Counted from the stretch's first letter, positions 7,768 through 18,052 are shown. The stretch: 64,000 nucleotides of DNA from a bacterium 1XD8-76 (GCA_003611955.1 RAZE01000010.1:62001-126000); one strand, 5' to 3'. Program-made: numbers and translations. The notes: a model not told the origin generated them from the letters alone.

Positions 7768-9366
7768 ATGAAGAAGAATATATTAAATAACAAGTATTAT
7801 TTATACGCCACGGAGTTTTTTGCCGGGATGGCGGTGATGGCGGTGGAACTCGGAGCGAGCCGCCTGCTGGCGCCTTATTTCAGTTCCTCCCAGATCGTTT
7901 GGACGATCATCATTGGAACGATCATGATCGCGATGGCGCTGGGCAATATTTACGGCGGAAGGAGCGCGGACAGGGATCCGAGGCCGGACAGACTCTACAG
8001 GAGGCTTTTGGTGTCGGCGGTCTGGATCGCGGCGATCCCGGTGGTCGGGAAATATATCATTCTGGGTATCTCCGGAGTGCTGATTCTGACGATCAATACG
8101 AACTTTCTGATATGGGCGGCGTTTTTTGCCTGTATGATCCTTTTTGTCTTTCCGCTGTTCCTGTTGGGAACGGTGACGCCGTCCCTCGTAAAATATACGA
8201 TGGGAAGTATGGAGGAGAGCGGGAAGACCGTGGGAGCGCTGGGAGCCTGCAACACGATCGGCAGCATAATCGGCACGTTTTTGCCGACATTTGTGACGAT
8301 TCCCGCGGTGGGGACATCCATCACCTTTTTGATCTTCTCCGGCATCCTGCTGCTTCTCGGACTGCTCTATTTTGTCAACAGGAAAACGGCGAAGAGGGCG
8401 GTCGCGGTCTCGGTGATCCTTTTTGTTCTCTGCAGCATGCTGGGACATTCCGGAAGCTTCGCGTTTTGGGAGACCGGTTTGACCTATGAGGGCGAATCGA
8501 TCTACAATTATCTGCAGGTGAAAGAAGATGACAGAAGCGTCATATTATCTACCAACGTGCTGTTCGGGGTACAGTCCATCAAAATGAAGGAAGACGGATT
8601 GACCGGTATGTACTATGATTACGCTTTGGCGGCGCCTCTGATGGCGGATGCGCCCGGAAAAGAGAAGACGGAAATTCTGATTCTTGGCATGGGGACGGGA
8701 ACCTATGCGCATCAATGCAAAAAATACTTTGGCAATGTGGCGGTGGAAGGCGTGGAGATCGATCAGAAAATCACGGATCTGGCGGGGACTTATTTTGATC
8801 TGCCGTCGGATATACCGGTGACGACCTATGATGGAAGGGCCTATCTGCAGGCGATCGATAAAAAGTACGATGTGATCATGGTGGACGCCTACCAGGATAT
8901 CACGATCCCTTTTCAGATGTCCTCCGCGGAATTTTTTGAGCTGGTCAGGGAACATCTGAAAGAAGACGGCGTCATGGTCGTAAATATGAATATGAAATCG
9001 GACGGGGCCGGCGGGATCAATGTCTGTCTTGCGGATACGATATCCAGCGTGTTTTCCAACGTCTACACGGTGGATGTAAAGGGGGCGACGAACCGGGAGC
9101 TCTTCGCCTCGGAGAATGAAAATATGCTGACACTTCTGTCGGAAAACAGAAAACAACTCAGTCAGGAAGAACTGACGGCTATGATGGGACAGGTGGAAGA
9201 CAATCTGATGGCCTATGAGAGTACCGGCGAGCTTTTGACAGATGATAAAGCCCCTGTGGAAGTGTTGGGCATGCGTGTCATCGATGAACTGATCCAGGAC
9301 GAGATCGGATATTACAAGGATATTTTTCAGGAGCGGGGATTGGAAGGACTGCTCCGGTCAATATAA
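7768..9366 (+). CDS. Membrane protein fused to spermidine synthase-like domain
   Basis: A 532-residue protein. The N-terminal half holds about eight membrane helices of the transporter-like kind found fused to spermidine synthase homologues (FFAGMAVMAVELGASRLLAPYF is the usual opening, split here for brevity by position 20 onward). The C-terminal half is a methyltransferase-fold aminopropyltransferase-like domain with ILGMGTGTYA as the nucleotide-binding glycine loop, GVEIDQKI for the acidic ribose contact, and VDAYQD near the active site. The canonical polyamine-site residues are not all evident, so spermidine production is not certain. I start at 7768, the methionine nearest the conserved region. 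It stands alone upstream of rarA. Confidence 0.8.
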   Translation: MKKNILNNKYYLYATEFFAGMAVMAVELGASRLLAPYFSSSQIVWTIIIGTIMIAMALGNIYGGRSADRDPRPDRLYRRLLVSAVWIAAIPVVGKYIILGISGVLILTINTNFLIWAAFFACMILFVFPLFLLGTVTPSLVKYTMGSMEESGKTVGALGACNTIGSIIGTFLPTFVTIPAVGTSITFLIFSGILLLLGLLYFVNRKTAKRAVAVSVILFVLCSMLGHSGSFAFWETGLTYEGESIYNYLQVKEDDRSVILSTNVLFGVQSIKMKEDGLTGMYYDYALAAPLMADAPGKEKTEILILGMGTGTYAHQCKKYFGNVAVEGVEIDQKITDLAGTYFDLPSDIPVTTYDGRAYLQAIDKKYDVIMVDAYQDITIPFQMSSAEFFELVREHLKEDGVMVVNMNMKSDGAGGINVCLADTISSVFSNVYTVDVKGATNRELFASENENMLTLLSENRKQLSQEELTAMMGQVEDNLMAYESTGELLTDDKAPVEVLGMRVIDELIQDEIGYYKDIFQERGLEGLLRSI

Positions 9367-9419
9367 ATACGAGATGATTTTACAGACAACCGGTTCGGCT
9401 GATAAAAAGGAGATTTCCC

Positions 9420-10745
9420 ATGGATCTATTTGAGTATATGCGCCAGAGTGCGATGAAAAAAGAATCCCCCCTGGCGGCGAGGCTTCGTCCGCGGACGTTG
9501 GACGAGGTGGTAGGACAGCAGCACATTATAGGAAAGAACACCCTGCTTTACCGCGCTATCTCGGCGGACAAGATCAGTTCGATCATTTTTTACGGACCTC
9601 CCGGGACAGGGAAGACCACACTGGCGAAGGTGATCGCGGGAACCACAAAATCGGAGTTTACCCAGATCAATGCCACCGTGGCGGGAAAAAAGGACATGGA
9701 GACAGTGGTGGAGAAAGCCAGGGAGGATCTCGGCATGTTCGGGAAGCGGACGATCCTTTTTATCGATGAGATCCACCGCTTTAACAAGGGACAGCAGGAC
9801 TATCTTCTCCCCTTTGTGGAGGACGGGACGATCATCCTGATCGGCGCTACGACGGAAAATCCGTATTTTGAGGTGAACGGGGCGCTGATTTCCCGCTCCA
9901 TCGTCTTTGAGTTGAAGCCGTTGGAGCCGGAGGATATCAAAAAGCTTATTCTGCGCGCCGTGGAGGATAAAGAGAGGGGCATGGGGGCCTACGACGCGGT
10001 GATGGAGAAGGATGCTCTGGAATTTTTGGCGGACCTTGCGGACGGAGACGCGCGAAAAGCGTTAAATGCAGTGGAGCTGGGGGTTTTGACGACGGAGCGC
10101 AGCGCGGATGAGAAAATTCATCTGACGCTGGATGTGGTGAAGGAATGCATTCAGAAGCGCAGTATGCGCTACGATAAGACGGGGGACAATCATTACGATG
10201 TCATCTCCGCTTTTATCAAGAGTATGCGCGGCTCGGACCCGGATGCGGCGGTATATTATCTGGCCAGGATGCTGGAATCCGGGGAGGATATCAAGTTTAT
10301 CGCGAGAAGAATTATGATATGCGCGTCGGAGGATGTGGGAATGGCGGATCCCAATGCTTTGACCGTTGCAGTCAGCGCATCGCTGGCGGTGGAGAGAGTG
10401 GGGATGCCGGAGGCAAAGATCATCCTGTCGGAGGCTGTAATCTATGTCGCCACGGCGCCGAAGAGCAACGCCTCCTGCGTGGCGGTGGACGAGGCGGCAG
10501 CGGAAGTGCGGAATACCGGAAATCTTCCGGTTCCTCCCCATCTGCAGGATTCTCATTACAGAGGCGCCGCGAAACTGGGCAGAGGTTTGGGCTACCAGTA
10601 TGCCCACGATTACCCGAACCACTATGTCGAGCAGCAGTATCTGCCCTACGAACTGACCGGGAAAGAGTTTTTTAAGCCGGACGGCAACGGGTATGAGGCG
10701 AAAATAAAAGAACATATGAGACGGCTGAAAGAAAAGAAGCCGTGA
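9420..10745 (+). CDS. rarA: Replication-associated recombination protein A (AAA ATPase)
   Basis: A 441-residue protein of the RarA/MgsA/WRNIP1 family, full length. The N-terminus reads PLAARLRPRTLDEVVGQQH; Walker A is GPPGTGKTT, Walker B is FIDEIHRF, and sensor 1 is GATTENP. The C-terminal MgsA domain is present (SEDVGMADP, QDSHYRGA). RarA works at stalled replication forks together with SSB and clamp-loader-related activities in the cytoplasm. GGAG precedes the start. The next gene is convergent and its stop touches this one, so no further genes follow on this transcript. Confidence 0.95.
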   Translation: MDLFEYMRQSAMKKESPLAARLRPRTLDEVVGQQHIIGKNTLLYRAISADKISSIIFYGPPGTGKTTLAKVIAGTTKSEFTQINATVAGKKDMETVVEKAREDLGMFGKRTILFIDEIHRFNKGQQDYLLPFVEDGTIILIGATTENPYFEVNGALISRSIVFELKPLEPEDIKKLILRAVEDKERGMGAYDAVMEKDALEFLADLADGDARKALNAVELGVLTTERSADEKIHLTLDVVKECIQKRSMRYDKTGDNHYDVISAFIKSMRGSDPDAAVYYLARMLESGEDIKFIARRIMICASEDVGMADPNALTVAVSASLAVERVGMPEAKIILSEAVIYVATAPKSNASCVAVDEAAAEVRNTGNLPVPPHLQDSHYRGAAKLGRGLGYQYAHDYPNHYVEQQYLPYELTGKEFFKPDGNGYEAKIKEHMRRLKEKKP

Positions 10746-11261
10746 TCAAAACAGCTTCTCCACAAGAAGTTGATAGATCTCCTCGTTTTTTTTCCGCCAG
10801 TTTCTGCAGATGGCGGCGGCGGTATCCTCGGAGGGGACAGAAAGCCTGATATCGACCAGGGAGACCCCCTTTTCCTTTGCGAGCAGATGCGCCTCAAATT
10901 CTCCGCCGGAAACTCTGTCATAGTTTGCGACGATAGAGATCTCGGAGAGCAGTTCCAGTCTGTTTTCTTTCAGATAGGAATGGATCTCTTCCTTGGTGAC
11001 ATCGCTGATATTGGCCTGAAAAAAGGACAGCGTCTGGGCGCCCTCGTCTGTCAGGGACAGATGAGAGCGCTCATTGATCTGCTGGGGCAGGACCATGCCG
11101 GCGTCGATCAGCTCGCCGATAGCCTGATTCAACAGAATATAGTTGGTATATCCCTTATCCAGAATAAAATTGCATACTCTCTGTTTCGAAAGAGGCAGGG
11201 CAGCTTTTTTGAGCAGATAGAGGATGATCAGTTTATAGAGGGTAAGCGGTTCCTGCAGCAT
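10746..11261 (-). CDS. DUF4364 family protein
   Basis: A 171-residue protein that begins with a winged-helix-like segment (LYKLIILYLLKKAALPLSKQ, then an LNQAIGELIDAG recognition-like helix) and ends with a small alpha/beta domain. The pattern matches DUF4364, a Clostridia family of presumed PadR-like DNA-binding proteins. Function is unknown. It lies just downstream of the malic enzyme gene on the same strand with a 15-base gap, so cotranscription is likely, and its stop abuts that of rarA on the other strand. Confidence 0.8.
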   Translation of the reverse strand: MLQEPLTLYKLIILYLLKKAALPLSKQRVCNFILDKGYTNYILLNQAIGELIDAGMVLPQQINERSHLSLTDEGAQTLSFFQANISDVTKEEIHSYLKENRLELLSEISIVANYDRVSGGEFEAHLLAKEKGVSLVDIRLSVPSEDTAAAICRNWRKKNEEIYQLLVEKLF

Positions 11262-11276
11262 ATCGGACCTCCGGTT

Positions 11277-12425
11277 TTATATGTGATCTTTGACAGCCTG
11301 GGCGACGACCTCCGCGACGATGGGGTCAAAGGCTTCCGGCATAATATAATCCTCATTTAATTTATCGTCAGGTACGAGGGAGGCGATCGCCTTTGCCGCG
11401 GCGAGCTTCATCTCCTCCGTGATCTGTCTCGCGCGGCCCTCCAGGGCTCCCTTGAAGATGCCGGGGAAGGCGACCACGTTGTTGATCTGGTTGGGAAAAT
11501 CGGACCGGCCGGTACCGACAATTTTCGCGCCGGCAGCTTTTGCCGCATCCGGCATGATCTCCGGGACAGGGTTTGCCATGGCGAACAGGATGGAGTCCTT
11601 ATTCATGGAGGAAACCATAACGGGTGTTACGATGTTGGGGGCGGACACGCCCACAAAGATATCGGCTCCCTTCATGGCATCCGCCAGGGTTCCCGTCTCC
11701 TGGCCGGGGTTGGTGATCTCCACCATGTTTTGCTGCATCCAGTTCAATCCTTCGCAGGAGCCGGATAAGATGCCAGCCCTGTCGCACAGGATCACATTGA
11801 TGAAGCCGTATTTTAACAGAAGTTTTGTGATGGCGATACCGGCGCTGCCCGCCCCGTTTATGACGACCTTACATTCCCGTGCCTGCTTTTTTACGACTTT
11901 CAGGGCATTGATGATGCCGGCCAGTACGACGATGGCGGTGCCGTGCTGGTCGTCGTGGAATACCGGGATATCCAGAGTCTGTTTCAGACGCTCCTCTATT
12001 TCAAAACATCTGGGGGCGGAGATATCTTCCAGATTGATTCCGCCGAAACCAGGGGCAAGGTAGGTGACCGCTTTGATGATCTCCTCCGTGTCCTGGGTGT
12101 CCAGGCAGATCGGAACCGCGTTGACGCCGCCGAATTCCTTGAACAGAACCGCTTTTCCCTCCATGACCGGCATCGCGGCGTGAGGGCCGATATTGCCGAG
12201 TCCGAGGACGGCGGAGCCGTCCGAGACAACCGCCACGGTGTTGGATTTCCAGGTGTAGGTGTATGCGGCCTCCCTGTCTTTGGCGATCACTTTGCAGGGC
12301 TCAGCGACACCGGGCGTGTAGGCCAGAGAGAGATCTTCCCTGGACTTGACGGGAGTTTTGGATACCGTTTCCAGTTTCCCTTTCCATGTCTCATGAAGTT
12401 TCAGCGCTTTTTCATTTATTGTCAT
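11277..12425 (-). CDS. NAD(P)-dependent malic enzyme
   Basis: A 382-residue short-form bacterial malic enzyme, which converts malate to pyruvate and CO2 with reduction of NAD(P). Visible landmarks are SLAYTPGVAEPC at the substrate end, GLGNIGPHAAMPVMEGKAVLF, the metal-binding HDDQHGTAIV, and the GAGSAGIA nucleotide loop. Cytoplasmic. I choose the start at 12425 with the standard opening MTINEKALKLHETW; the longer in-frame extension to 12605 is AT-rich leader. It is divergent from rho. NAD versus NADP preference is not certain from sequence. Confidence 0.93.
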   Translation of the reverse strand: MTINEKALKLHETWKGKLETVSKTPVKSREDLSLAYTPGVAEPCKVIAKDREAAYTYTWKSNTVAVVSDGSAVLGLGNIGPHAAMPVMEGKAVLFKEFGGVNAVPICLDTQDTEEIIKAVTYLAPGFGGINLEDISAPRCFEIEERLKQTLDIPVFHDDQHGTAIVVLAGIINALKVVKKQARECKVVINGAGSAGIAITKLLLKYGFINVILCDRAGILSGSCEGLNWMQQNMVEITNPGQETGTLADAMKGADIFVGVSAPNIVTPVMVSSMNKDSILFAMANPVPEIMPDAAKAAGAKIVGTGRSDFPNQINNVVAFPGIFKGALEGRARQITEEMKLAAAKAIASLVPDDKLNEDYIMPEAFDPIVAEVVAQAVKDHI

Positions 12426-12546
12426 TGGTATGCCTCTTTTCATTATTTTATTAAAGCTATGTTTATGATATATATTTTTGATTAACCTTGCAAGTCTTTG
12501 GGGAGAAATATTTTTTATGAAATTTTGAAAAAAATGAAAAAAAAGG

Positions 12547-12575
12547 TTGGCACGTCCGGTTTTGTAAGGTATAAT
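12547..12575 (+). promoter_or_regulatory. Sigma-A-type promoter for rho
   Basis: TTGGCA and TATAAT are separated by exactly 17 bases, upstream of rho. The roughly 145-base leader between this promoter and the rho start is long enough for autogenous attenuation of rho, which is known in other bacteria, but no specific structure is assigned here. The rest of the 296-base gap to the malic enzyme gene holds nothing else I recognise. Confidence 0.65.
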
Positions 12576-12721
12576 GTGCATATTGAGCAGAGAAATCTTT
12601 ATCATATCTTGATATTGGACGATAAGCCGTAAGGTATCTGTATGCTATTCGATATCCTGAACAAATTCAAAATGAATGGAAAAAGCGAAAAGATAGTGGA
12701 GAAAGGAGAAAAAACAGTAAT

Positions 12722-14074
12722 ATGAGTGATATGAGAGAAAAATATGAATCTCTTGCACTGAACGATCTGAAAGAAATCGCTAAAGTGAGAGGTATTCGCA
12801 TTTCGGGATTGAAAAAAGCGGAACTGATCGAAGCGATGCTGGAGGAAGATAAAAAGGACGAAGAAAAGGGTAAAGTGGTGGAGGCGAAGTCCATTATACC
12901 CGGCAGCAGCCCCGAGGGGGAGAAAGAGAAATTTCCCTCAGAGCTGGACAGCGGCATCAAGGCGAACGGTATTTTGGAAGTGATGCCTGATGGTTACGGC
13001 TTTATTCGCTGTGAAAATTATCTTCCCGGAGAAAACGATGTCTATGTGGCGCCAAGCCAGATCAGGCGTTTTAATCTCAAAACAGGCGACATCGTGGAGG
13101 GAAATACGAGAATAAAGACGCAGAGCGAAAAATTCAGCGCGCTGCTGTATGTCAGGAAGGTCAACGGCTTTCCGCCGGAGATCGCCCAGCGCAGAACGAA
13201 CTTTGAAGATATGACCCCTGTTTTCCCGGATGAGAGACTGCGGCTTGAGACGCCCGGCGGTTCCATCGCCATGCGTATTATGGATCTGATCAGCCCGGTC
13301 GGAAAGGGACAGCGAGGCATGATCGTGTCGCCGCCCAAAGCGGGTAAGACAACACTGTTAAAGGAAGTGGCGAGATCCCTGAAGAGGACGAGCCCCAACG
13401 TGCACCTCATCATTCTGCTGATCGACGAGAGACCGGAGGAGGTGACGGACTTTAAGGAGGCGATCGAGGGCCCCAATGTGGAGGTGATCTACTCTACGTT
13501 CGATGAGCTGCCGGAGCATCACAAACGTGTGGCGGAGATGGTGATCGAGCGCGCCAAGAGGCTGGTGGAGCACAAACAGGATGTCTGTATTCTGTTAGAT
13601 TCCATCACCCGTCTGACAAGGGCCTACAACCTGACGGTCCCCCCCTCAGGCAGAACGCTCTCCGGCGGTCTCGACCCGGCGGCGCTCCATATGCCCAAAC
13701 GTTTCTTCGGCGCGGCGAGAAATATGCGCGGCGGCGGCAGCCTGACGATTCTGGCGACGGCTCTCGTGGAGACGGGTTCCAAGATGGACGATGTGATCTA
13801 TGAGGAATTTAAGGGAACCGGCAATATGGAGATGGTTCTGGACCGCAAGCTGTCCGAGAAGAGAGTGTTCCCGGCGGTGGACATCGCGAAATCCAGCACC
13901 AGGCGGGAAGATCTGCTCCTCACGCCGGATGAGCAGGAGATCATCAACATTCTGCGAAAGGCCCTGAACGGGATGAAGGCGGATGAAGCGGTGGACAAGA
14001 TCCTGGATCTGTTTGCCAGAACAAAGACGAACGGTGAGTTCGTAAATATGGTTCGGAAAATGAAATTCATTTAG
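12722..14074 (+). CDS. rho: Transcription termination factor Rho
   Basis: A 450-residue hexameric RNA helicase that ends transcription at C-rich unstructured RNA. The N-terminal Rho_N helical part ([20 protein letters not shown]) is followed by a short charged insert, the cold-shock-like RNA-binding domain ([20 protein letters not shown]), and the ATPase with [12 protein letters not shown] (Walker A), [10 protein letters not shown] and the Q-loop region around TRLTRAYN. All key parts are intact. An AGGAG site lies upstream. It is followed by rpmE under its own promoter. Confidence 0.97.
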   Translation: MSDMREKYESLALNDLKEIAKVRGIRISGLKKAELIEAMLEEDKKDEEKGKVVEAKSIIPGSSPEGEKEKFPSELDSGIKANGILEVMPDGYGFIRCENYLPGENDVYVAPSQIRRFNLKTGDIVEGNTRIKTQSEKFSALLYVRKVNGFPPEIAQRRTNFEDMTPVFPDERLRLETPGGSIAMRIMDLISPVGKGQRGMIVSPPKAGKTTLLKEVARSLKRTSPNVHLIILLIDERPEEVTDFKEAIEGPNVEVIYSTFDELPEHHKRVAEMVIERAKRLVEHKQDVCILLDSITRLTRAYNLTVPPSGRTLSGGLDPAALHMPKRFFGAARNMRGGGSLTILATALVETGSKMDDVIYEEFKGTGNMEMVLDRKLSEKRVFPAVDIAKSSTRREDLLLTPDEQEIINILRKALNGMKADEAVDKILDLFARTKTNGEFVNMVRKMKFI

Positions 14075-14098
14075 AGAATAAAAACGCGAAATTTATAC

Positions 14099-14127
14099 TT
14101 GCATAGAACAATGCGTTATGTTATAAT
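14099..14127 (+). promoter_or_regulatory. Promoter for rpmE
   Basis: TTGCAT and TATAAT spaced by 17 bases lie between rho and rpmE, giving the ribosomal protein its own transcript start. Confidence 0.6.
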
Positions 14128-14201
14128 AACTAAGCTGTCGCTGAAATTGACGGTAATATGGTAGAAAAATAATCGCAAATGGAAATAGAGAGGTGAAAAA
14201 A

Positions 14202-14408
14202 ATGAAAGAAGGACTGCATCCTGCCTACTATCAGGCAACTGTGACATGTAACTGTGGCAATACATTCGTAACAGGCTCCACAAAACCGGAAATCCACGTT
14301 GAAGTTTGTTCCAAATGTCATTCATTCTACACTGGACAACAGAAGAGTGCCAGAGCGGATGGACGTATTGATAAGTTTAATAAGAAATACGGTATGGCAG
14401 CAAAATAA
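14202..14408 (+). CDS. rpmE: 50S ribosomal protein L31
   Basis: A 68-residue protein with the standard opening [10 protein letters not shown] and the zinc-binding pattern CNC followed by CSKC, so this is the zinc-containing form of L31 rather than the zinc-free paralogue. L31 bridges the two ribosomal subunits. The AGAGGTG ribosome site is correctly spaced for the ATG at 14202; the GTG nine bases earlier lies within that site. A terminator follows, then the DUF1385 gene. Confidence 0.96.
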   Translation: MKEGLHPAYYQATVTCNCGNTFVTGSTKPEIHVEVCSKCHSFYTGQQKSARADGRIDKFNKKYGMAAK

Positions 14409-14415
14409 GAAGATC

Positions 14416-14454
14416 AAGAAGGGGTTGGGGAAAAGTTATCCTCAACCTTCTTTT
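14416..14454 (+). terminator. Rho-independent terminator after rpmE
   Basis: AAGAAGG-GTTG-GG pairs with CCTCAACCTTCTT with one bulge, and the stem runs into TTTT. Confidence 0.6.
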
Positions 14455-14487
14455 CATTCATGCAATAAATTTAGTGGGAGCGGATCC

Positions 14488-15516
14488 ATGGGTAAGAGAA
14501 GAAGATGCTATTCCGGCATCGGCGGTCAGGCGGTGTTGGAAGGGATTATGATGAAAAATAATACTCGCTATTCGGTTGCCGTCAGAAAACCGAACGGCGA
14601 GATTGATGTGGAGATCGGAGAGTATGCCGGTATTCTGGGGAACAGTAAGATCACAAAAGTTCCCTTTATCCGGGGAATATTTTCTTTTGCGGACTCGCTG
14701 AGACTGGGCACGAGATGCCTGAACCATTCCGCCTCTTTCTACGAGGAGGAGGGCGCGGAGGAGACGAAGGCGGACAGGGTGCTGGACGGCGTCTTTAAGG
14801 ATAAGGCGGAGAGTGTCCTGATGGCGCTTACAACGATCGTCGCGGTTCTGTTTGCGGTGGGGCTCTTTATGGTGCTGCCCTATTTTATCTCCGACTATCT
14901 GAAGAGATTTGTCAGAAACGACTCCCTCCTGGCGATCATCGAGGGAGTGATCCGCATACTGATCTTTGTGCTCTATGTGCTTTTGATCTCGCTTATGAAG
15001 GATATCAGGCGGGTATATATGTACCATGGGGCGGAGCATAAATGTATCAACTGTATTGAAAAAGGGCGGGAGCTGACGGTGGAAAATGTGATGAGGAGCT
15101 CCAAACAGCACAGGCGATGCGGTACCAGCTTTCTGTTGTTCGTCATGCTGGTCAGCGTAGTTCTCTTTTTCTTTATCCGTGTGGACAATATGGCCTTGAA
15201 GGTGGGACTGCGCATCCTGTTGATCCCGGTGATCGCGGGGATCGCCTATGAGATCATCCGGCTCGCGGGCAGATCGGACAACTGGCTGGTGCGCGCGATA
15301 TCGGCGCCGGGGCTCTGGCTGCAGGGGCTGACCACAAAGGAACCGGACGAGGGCATGGTGGAAGTCGCGATAAAAGCGGTGGAAGCGGTGTTCGACTGGA
15401 AGACCTATCTGAGGGAGAACTTCGGCTACGAGGATAGTCAGGAACAGGAGCGGAGGGATCTGGAGATAGAGGAGGAAGATGAGCCCAGTTTTATCGGATC
15501 GGATGAGATAGAGTGA
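14488..15516 (+). CDS. DUF1385 family membrane protein
   Basis: A 342-residue protein with the family opening GGQAVLEGIMMKN, several membrane helices between about residues 105 and 255 (two pairs flanking a polar loop), and the conserved YHGAEHKCINCIE motif. DUF1385 proteins (YqhQ-like) are a conserved Firmicutes membrane family of unknown biochemical role. The His/Cys-rich motif suggests a metal site but this is inference. It sits in the conserved order rpmE - DUF1385 - prmC - prfA and is probably cotranscribed with prmC, which starts 25 bases after its stop. Confidence 0.9.
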   Translation: MGKRRRCYSGIGGQAVLEGIMMKNNTRYSVAVRKPNGEIDVEIGEYAGILGNSKITKVPFIRGIFSFADSLRLGTRCLNHSASFYEEEGAEETKADRVLDGVFKDKAESVLMALTTIVAVLFAVGLFMVLPYFISDYLKRFVRNDSLLAIIEGVIRILIFVLYVLLISLMKDIRRVYMYHGAEHKCINCIEKGRELTVENVMRSSKQHRRCGTSFLLFVMLVSVVLFFFIRVDNMALKVGLRILLIPVIAGIAYEIIRLAGRSDNWLVRAISAPGLWLQGLTTKEPDEGMVEVAIKAVEAVFDWKTYLRENFGYEDSQEQERRDLEIEEEDEPSFIGSDEIE

Positions 15517-15541
15517 ACAGAGAGGGCATATAGGAAAGAAG

Positions 15542-16372
15542 ATGCAGTATCAGGAAATTTACAGGCAGGGAACCGAGGCTCTTAAGAGGGCGCGGATAGA
15601 GGAGGCGGCTCTGGACGCCAGGCTCCTCCTGGAAGAGATCTGCGGCACCGACCGGACGGCTCTCTACGCGCACGGCGAGAGGGAGCTGACGGAGGAGCAG
15701 GAAAGACGGTATCTGGAAAGTATTGCGAGCAGATCAAAGCGGATTCCGCTTCAGCATATACTGGGGAAGACGGAATTTATGGGGTTGACTTTTGAGGTCA
15801 ATCAGGATGTGCTCTGCCCGCGGCCGGACACGGAGATTCTGGTGGAGGAGGTGCTGAAGCATCTGCACGATGGTATGCGGATTCTGGATATCGGGACGGG
15901 CAGCGGCTGTATACTGTTGAGTCTGCTTCACTACTCCAACGATTGCCGGGGGGTGGGGGCGGATATTTCGGAGAAAGCTCTGCGGACGGCAAGAGCGAAC
16001 GCGGAGAGGCTTTCCGCGGAGGGCGTCAGCTTTGCAGAGAGCGATTTATTTGCAGAGATAGAAGGGAAGTTTGAGATTATTGTGTCCAATCCGCCTTATA
16101 TCAGGCGGGCTGATATCGAGAACCTGATGCCGGAAGTGAGAGACCACGACCCCCGCACGGCGCTGGACGGCGGGGAGGACGGACTGTTTTTTTACAGGGA
16201 GATCACGGCGGGGGCGAAAGACCATCTGCCCAGAGGCGGGATGCTGTTCTACGAGATCGGATATGACCAGGGGGAGGCGGTCCGCCGGATCATGGAAGAA
16301 AGCGGGTTCCGTGAGATTGAGATCGTGAAGGATTTTTCGGGGCTTGACAGAGTGGTGTTCGGGACGCTGTAA
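15542..16372 (+). CDS. prmC: Peptide chain release factor N5-glutamine methyltransferase
   Basis: A 276-residue enzyme that methylates the glutamine of the GGQ motif in release factors using S-adenosylmethionine. The helical N-terminal domain is followed by a Rossmann methyltransferase domain with LDIGTGSGCI (SAM loop) and the catalytic NPPYIR motif that clamps the glutamine side chain. It lies immediately upstream of its substrate gene prfA, the classical pairing. Full length for the family. Confidence 0.96.
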   Translation: MQYQEIYRQGTEALKRARIEEAALDARLLLEEICGTDRTALYAHGERELTEEQERRYLESIASRSKRIPLQHILGKTEFMGLTFEVNQDVLCPRPDTEILVEEVLKHLHDGMRILDIGTGSGCILLSLLHYSNDCRGVGADISEKALRTARANAERLSAEGVSFAESDLFAEIEGKFEIIVSNPPYIRRADIENLMPEVRDHDPRTALDGGEDGLFFYREITAGAKDHLPRGGMLFYEIGYDQGEAVRRIMEESGFREIEIVKDFSGLDRVVFGTL

Positions 16373-16407
16373 ATACAATGTAGTGGAAATAAGGAGAGAG
16401 GATTCAT

Positions 16408-17481
16408 ATGTTTGACAGATTAGACGATCTGCTGCGTCGGTTTGAGGAGATCATGAATGAGCTGGCGGAGCCGGGAGTTACGGATAACCAGCAGCATTTC
16501 CGCCAACTGATGAAGGAGCAGAGCGATTTGACCCCTCTGGTGGAGGCGTACAGAGAGTACAAAAAGTGCAGGCAGGACGCGGAGGATTCCCTGGCGATGC
16601 TGGAGGAGGAGTCCGACGAGGATATGCGGGAGATGCTGAAGGAAGAACTCTCCGCATCCAGAAAGCGGATCGAGGAGCTGGAGAATGAGCTGAAGATCCT
16701 GCTCCTGCCGAAGGACCCCAATGATGACAAGAATGTTATCGTGGAGATCAGGGCGGGCGCCGGCGGCGATGAGGCGGCTCTCTTTGCGGCGGAGATCTAC
16801 CGTATGTATGTGCACTATGCGGAGACAAAAAGATGGAAGGTGGAGACGCTGGAGATGGAGGAGATCGGCATCGGCGGCATGAAGAGCGTGACTTTTATGT
16901 TGAGCGGTCAGGGTGCCTACTCCATCATGAAATATGAGAGCGGCGTACACCGGGTACAGCGTGTGCCGGAGACGGAGTCCGGCGGGCGCATCCACACGTC
17001 CACGATCACCGTGGCGGTGATGCCGGAGGCGGAGGAAGTGGATGTGCAGATCGACGAAAAAGATATCCGGATCGATGTCTGCCGATCCTCCGGCGCGGGC
17101 GGACAGTGCGTCAACACGACGGACTCCGCGGTGCGGCTGACGCATATTCCGACGGGTATCGTGATCTATTCCCAGACGGAGAAGTCCCAGATCCAGAACA
17201 GGGCGAAAGCGTACGCCCTGCTGCGCACGAAGCTCTACGACCTGGAACAGCAGAAGGCCCATGACGCGGAGGCGGAACTGCGAAAGAGCCAGGTGGGAAC
17301 GGGCGACCGGTCCGAGAAGATCAGGACGTACAACTTCCCCCAGGGGCGGGTGACGGATCACCGGATCAATCTGACCCTGTATAAGCTTGACAAGATCATG
17401 AACGGGGACATCCAGGAGATCGTGGACGCCTGCATTGCAGCCGATCAGGCGGCAAAATTGCTGAAGATGGGTGAGAACTGA
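16408..17481 (+). CDS. prfA: Peptide chain release factor 1
   Basis: A 357-residue RF1, which reads UAA and UAG stop codons and releases the finished peptide. The coiled-coil N-terminal domain, the codon-recognition domain and the catalytic [18 protein letters not shown] segment containing GGQ are intact. The GGQ glutamine is the target of PrmC encoded just upstream. AGGAGAG lies before the start. No sign of the programmed frameshift typical of RF2, which supports RF1. Confidence 0.96.
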   Translation: MFDRLDDLLRRFEEIMNELAEPGVTDNQQHFRQLMKEQSDLTPLVEAYREYKKCRQDAEDSLAMLEEESDEDMREMLKEELSASRKRIEELENELKILLLPKDPNDDKNVIVEIRAGAGGDEAALFAAEIYRMYVHYAETKRWKVETLEMEEIGIGGMKSVTFMLSGQGAYSIMKYESGVHRVQRVPETESGGRIHTSTITVAVMPEAEEVDVQIDEKDIRIDVCRSSGAGGQCVNTTDSAVRLTHIPTGIVIYSQTEKSQIQNRAKAYALLRTKLYDLEQQKAHDAEAELRKSQVGTGDRSEKIRTYNFPQGRVTDHRINLTLYKLDKIMNGDIQEIVDACIAADQAAKLLKMGEN

Positions 17482-17524
17482 ACTGCCGGCTGATCGGCTG
17501 CGATCAGGGGGACAAAGGGCTTCT

Positions 17525-17623
17525 GTGGCGGAATATATGGAATTGTACAGAAAAATGGAAGAAAAGATAGCCCACTGCCGGGAGAAATTCGAGAGGGACA
17601 GTGCGATGCTTATCGGGGCGTGA
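17525..17623 (+). CDS. Possible 32-residue small protein or gene remnant
   Basis: A GTG-started reading frame of 32 residues (opening VAEYMELYRKMEEK) between prfA and the cupin gene. It is amphipathic and charged, but has only a weak ribosome site (GGGGGA-like sequence well upstream). I recognise no family. It may be a chance frame or the tail of a lost gene. Confidence 0.2.
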   Translation: MAEYMELYRKMEEKIAHCREKFERDSAMLIGA

Positions 17624-17684
17624 TGGAACTTTTGCGGGAGGAGAAACCGTATAAAGGATAATATAATAAGAAGGAGGTCACGGT

Positions 17685-18014
17685 ATGGTTTTGGATTTTG
17701 CGAAGATAGAGGAGAATATAACGCCGCATTTTAAGGGCGGCGAGAAGGAGATGGCGATAAGAGCCTATGCGGATGAGAAAAACCGCATTATGGTAAATCG
17801 CCTGATTCCCGGTGCCAGCGTGGGACTGCACACCCATCAGGGCAGCAGCGAGACGATCTACATACTGGAGGGCGGCGGAAAAGTAATATATGACGGGGAG
17901 GAGCTGCGCATCAGCGCAGGGCAGGTGCATTACTGTCCCGAGGGCCATGAGCACAGCATGATCAACGATACGGAGAGCGACCTCGTATTTTTTGCCGTAG
18001 TACCGCAGCAGTAA
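17685..18014 (+). CDS. Cupin domain protein
   Basis: A 109-residue single cupin barrel. The conserved first motif reads GLHTHQGSSETIYILEGGG and the second HYCPEGHEHSM, giving the expected His/Glu metal ligands. Small cupins of this kind bind a metal and often a sugar or small acid; the substrate is not apparent. AAGGAGG precedes the ATG. It sits just upstream of the S8 peptidase, 38 bases apart, and may share its transcript. Confidence 0.9.
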   Translation: MVLDFAKIEENITPHFKGGEKEMAIRAYADEKNRIMVNRLIPGASVGLHTHQGSSETIYILEGGGKVIYDGEELRISAGQVHYCPEGHEHSMINDTESDLVFFAVVPQQ

Positions 18015-18052
18015 AGCGCATATACTGTAAAAAAGACATTTGGGAGTGTCAA

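Noticed and set aside
16420-17361. 313-residue minus-strand frame opposite prfA
   Set aside because: Shadow of the conserved release factor gene, with Leu/His/Arg-rich composition and no recognisable domain.
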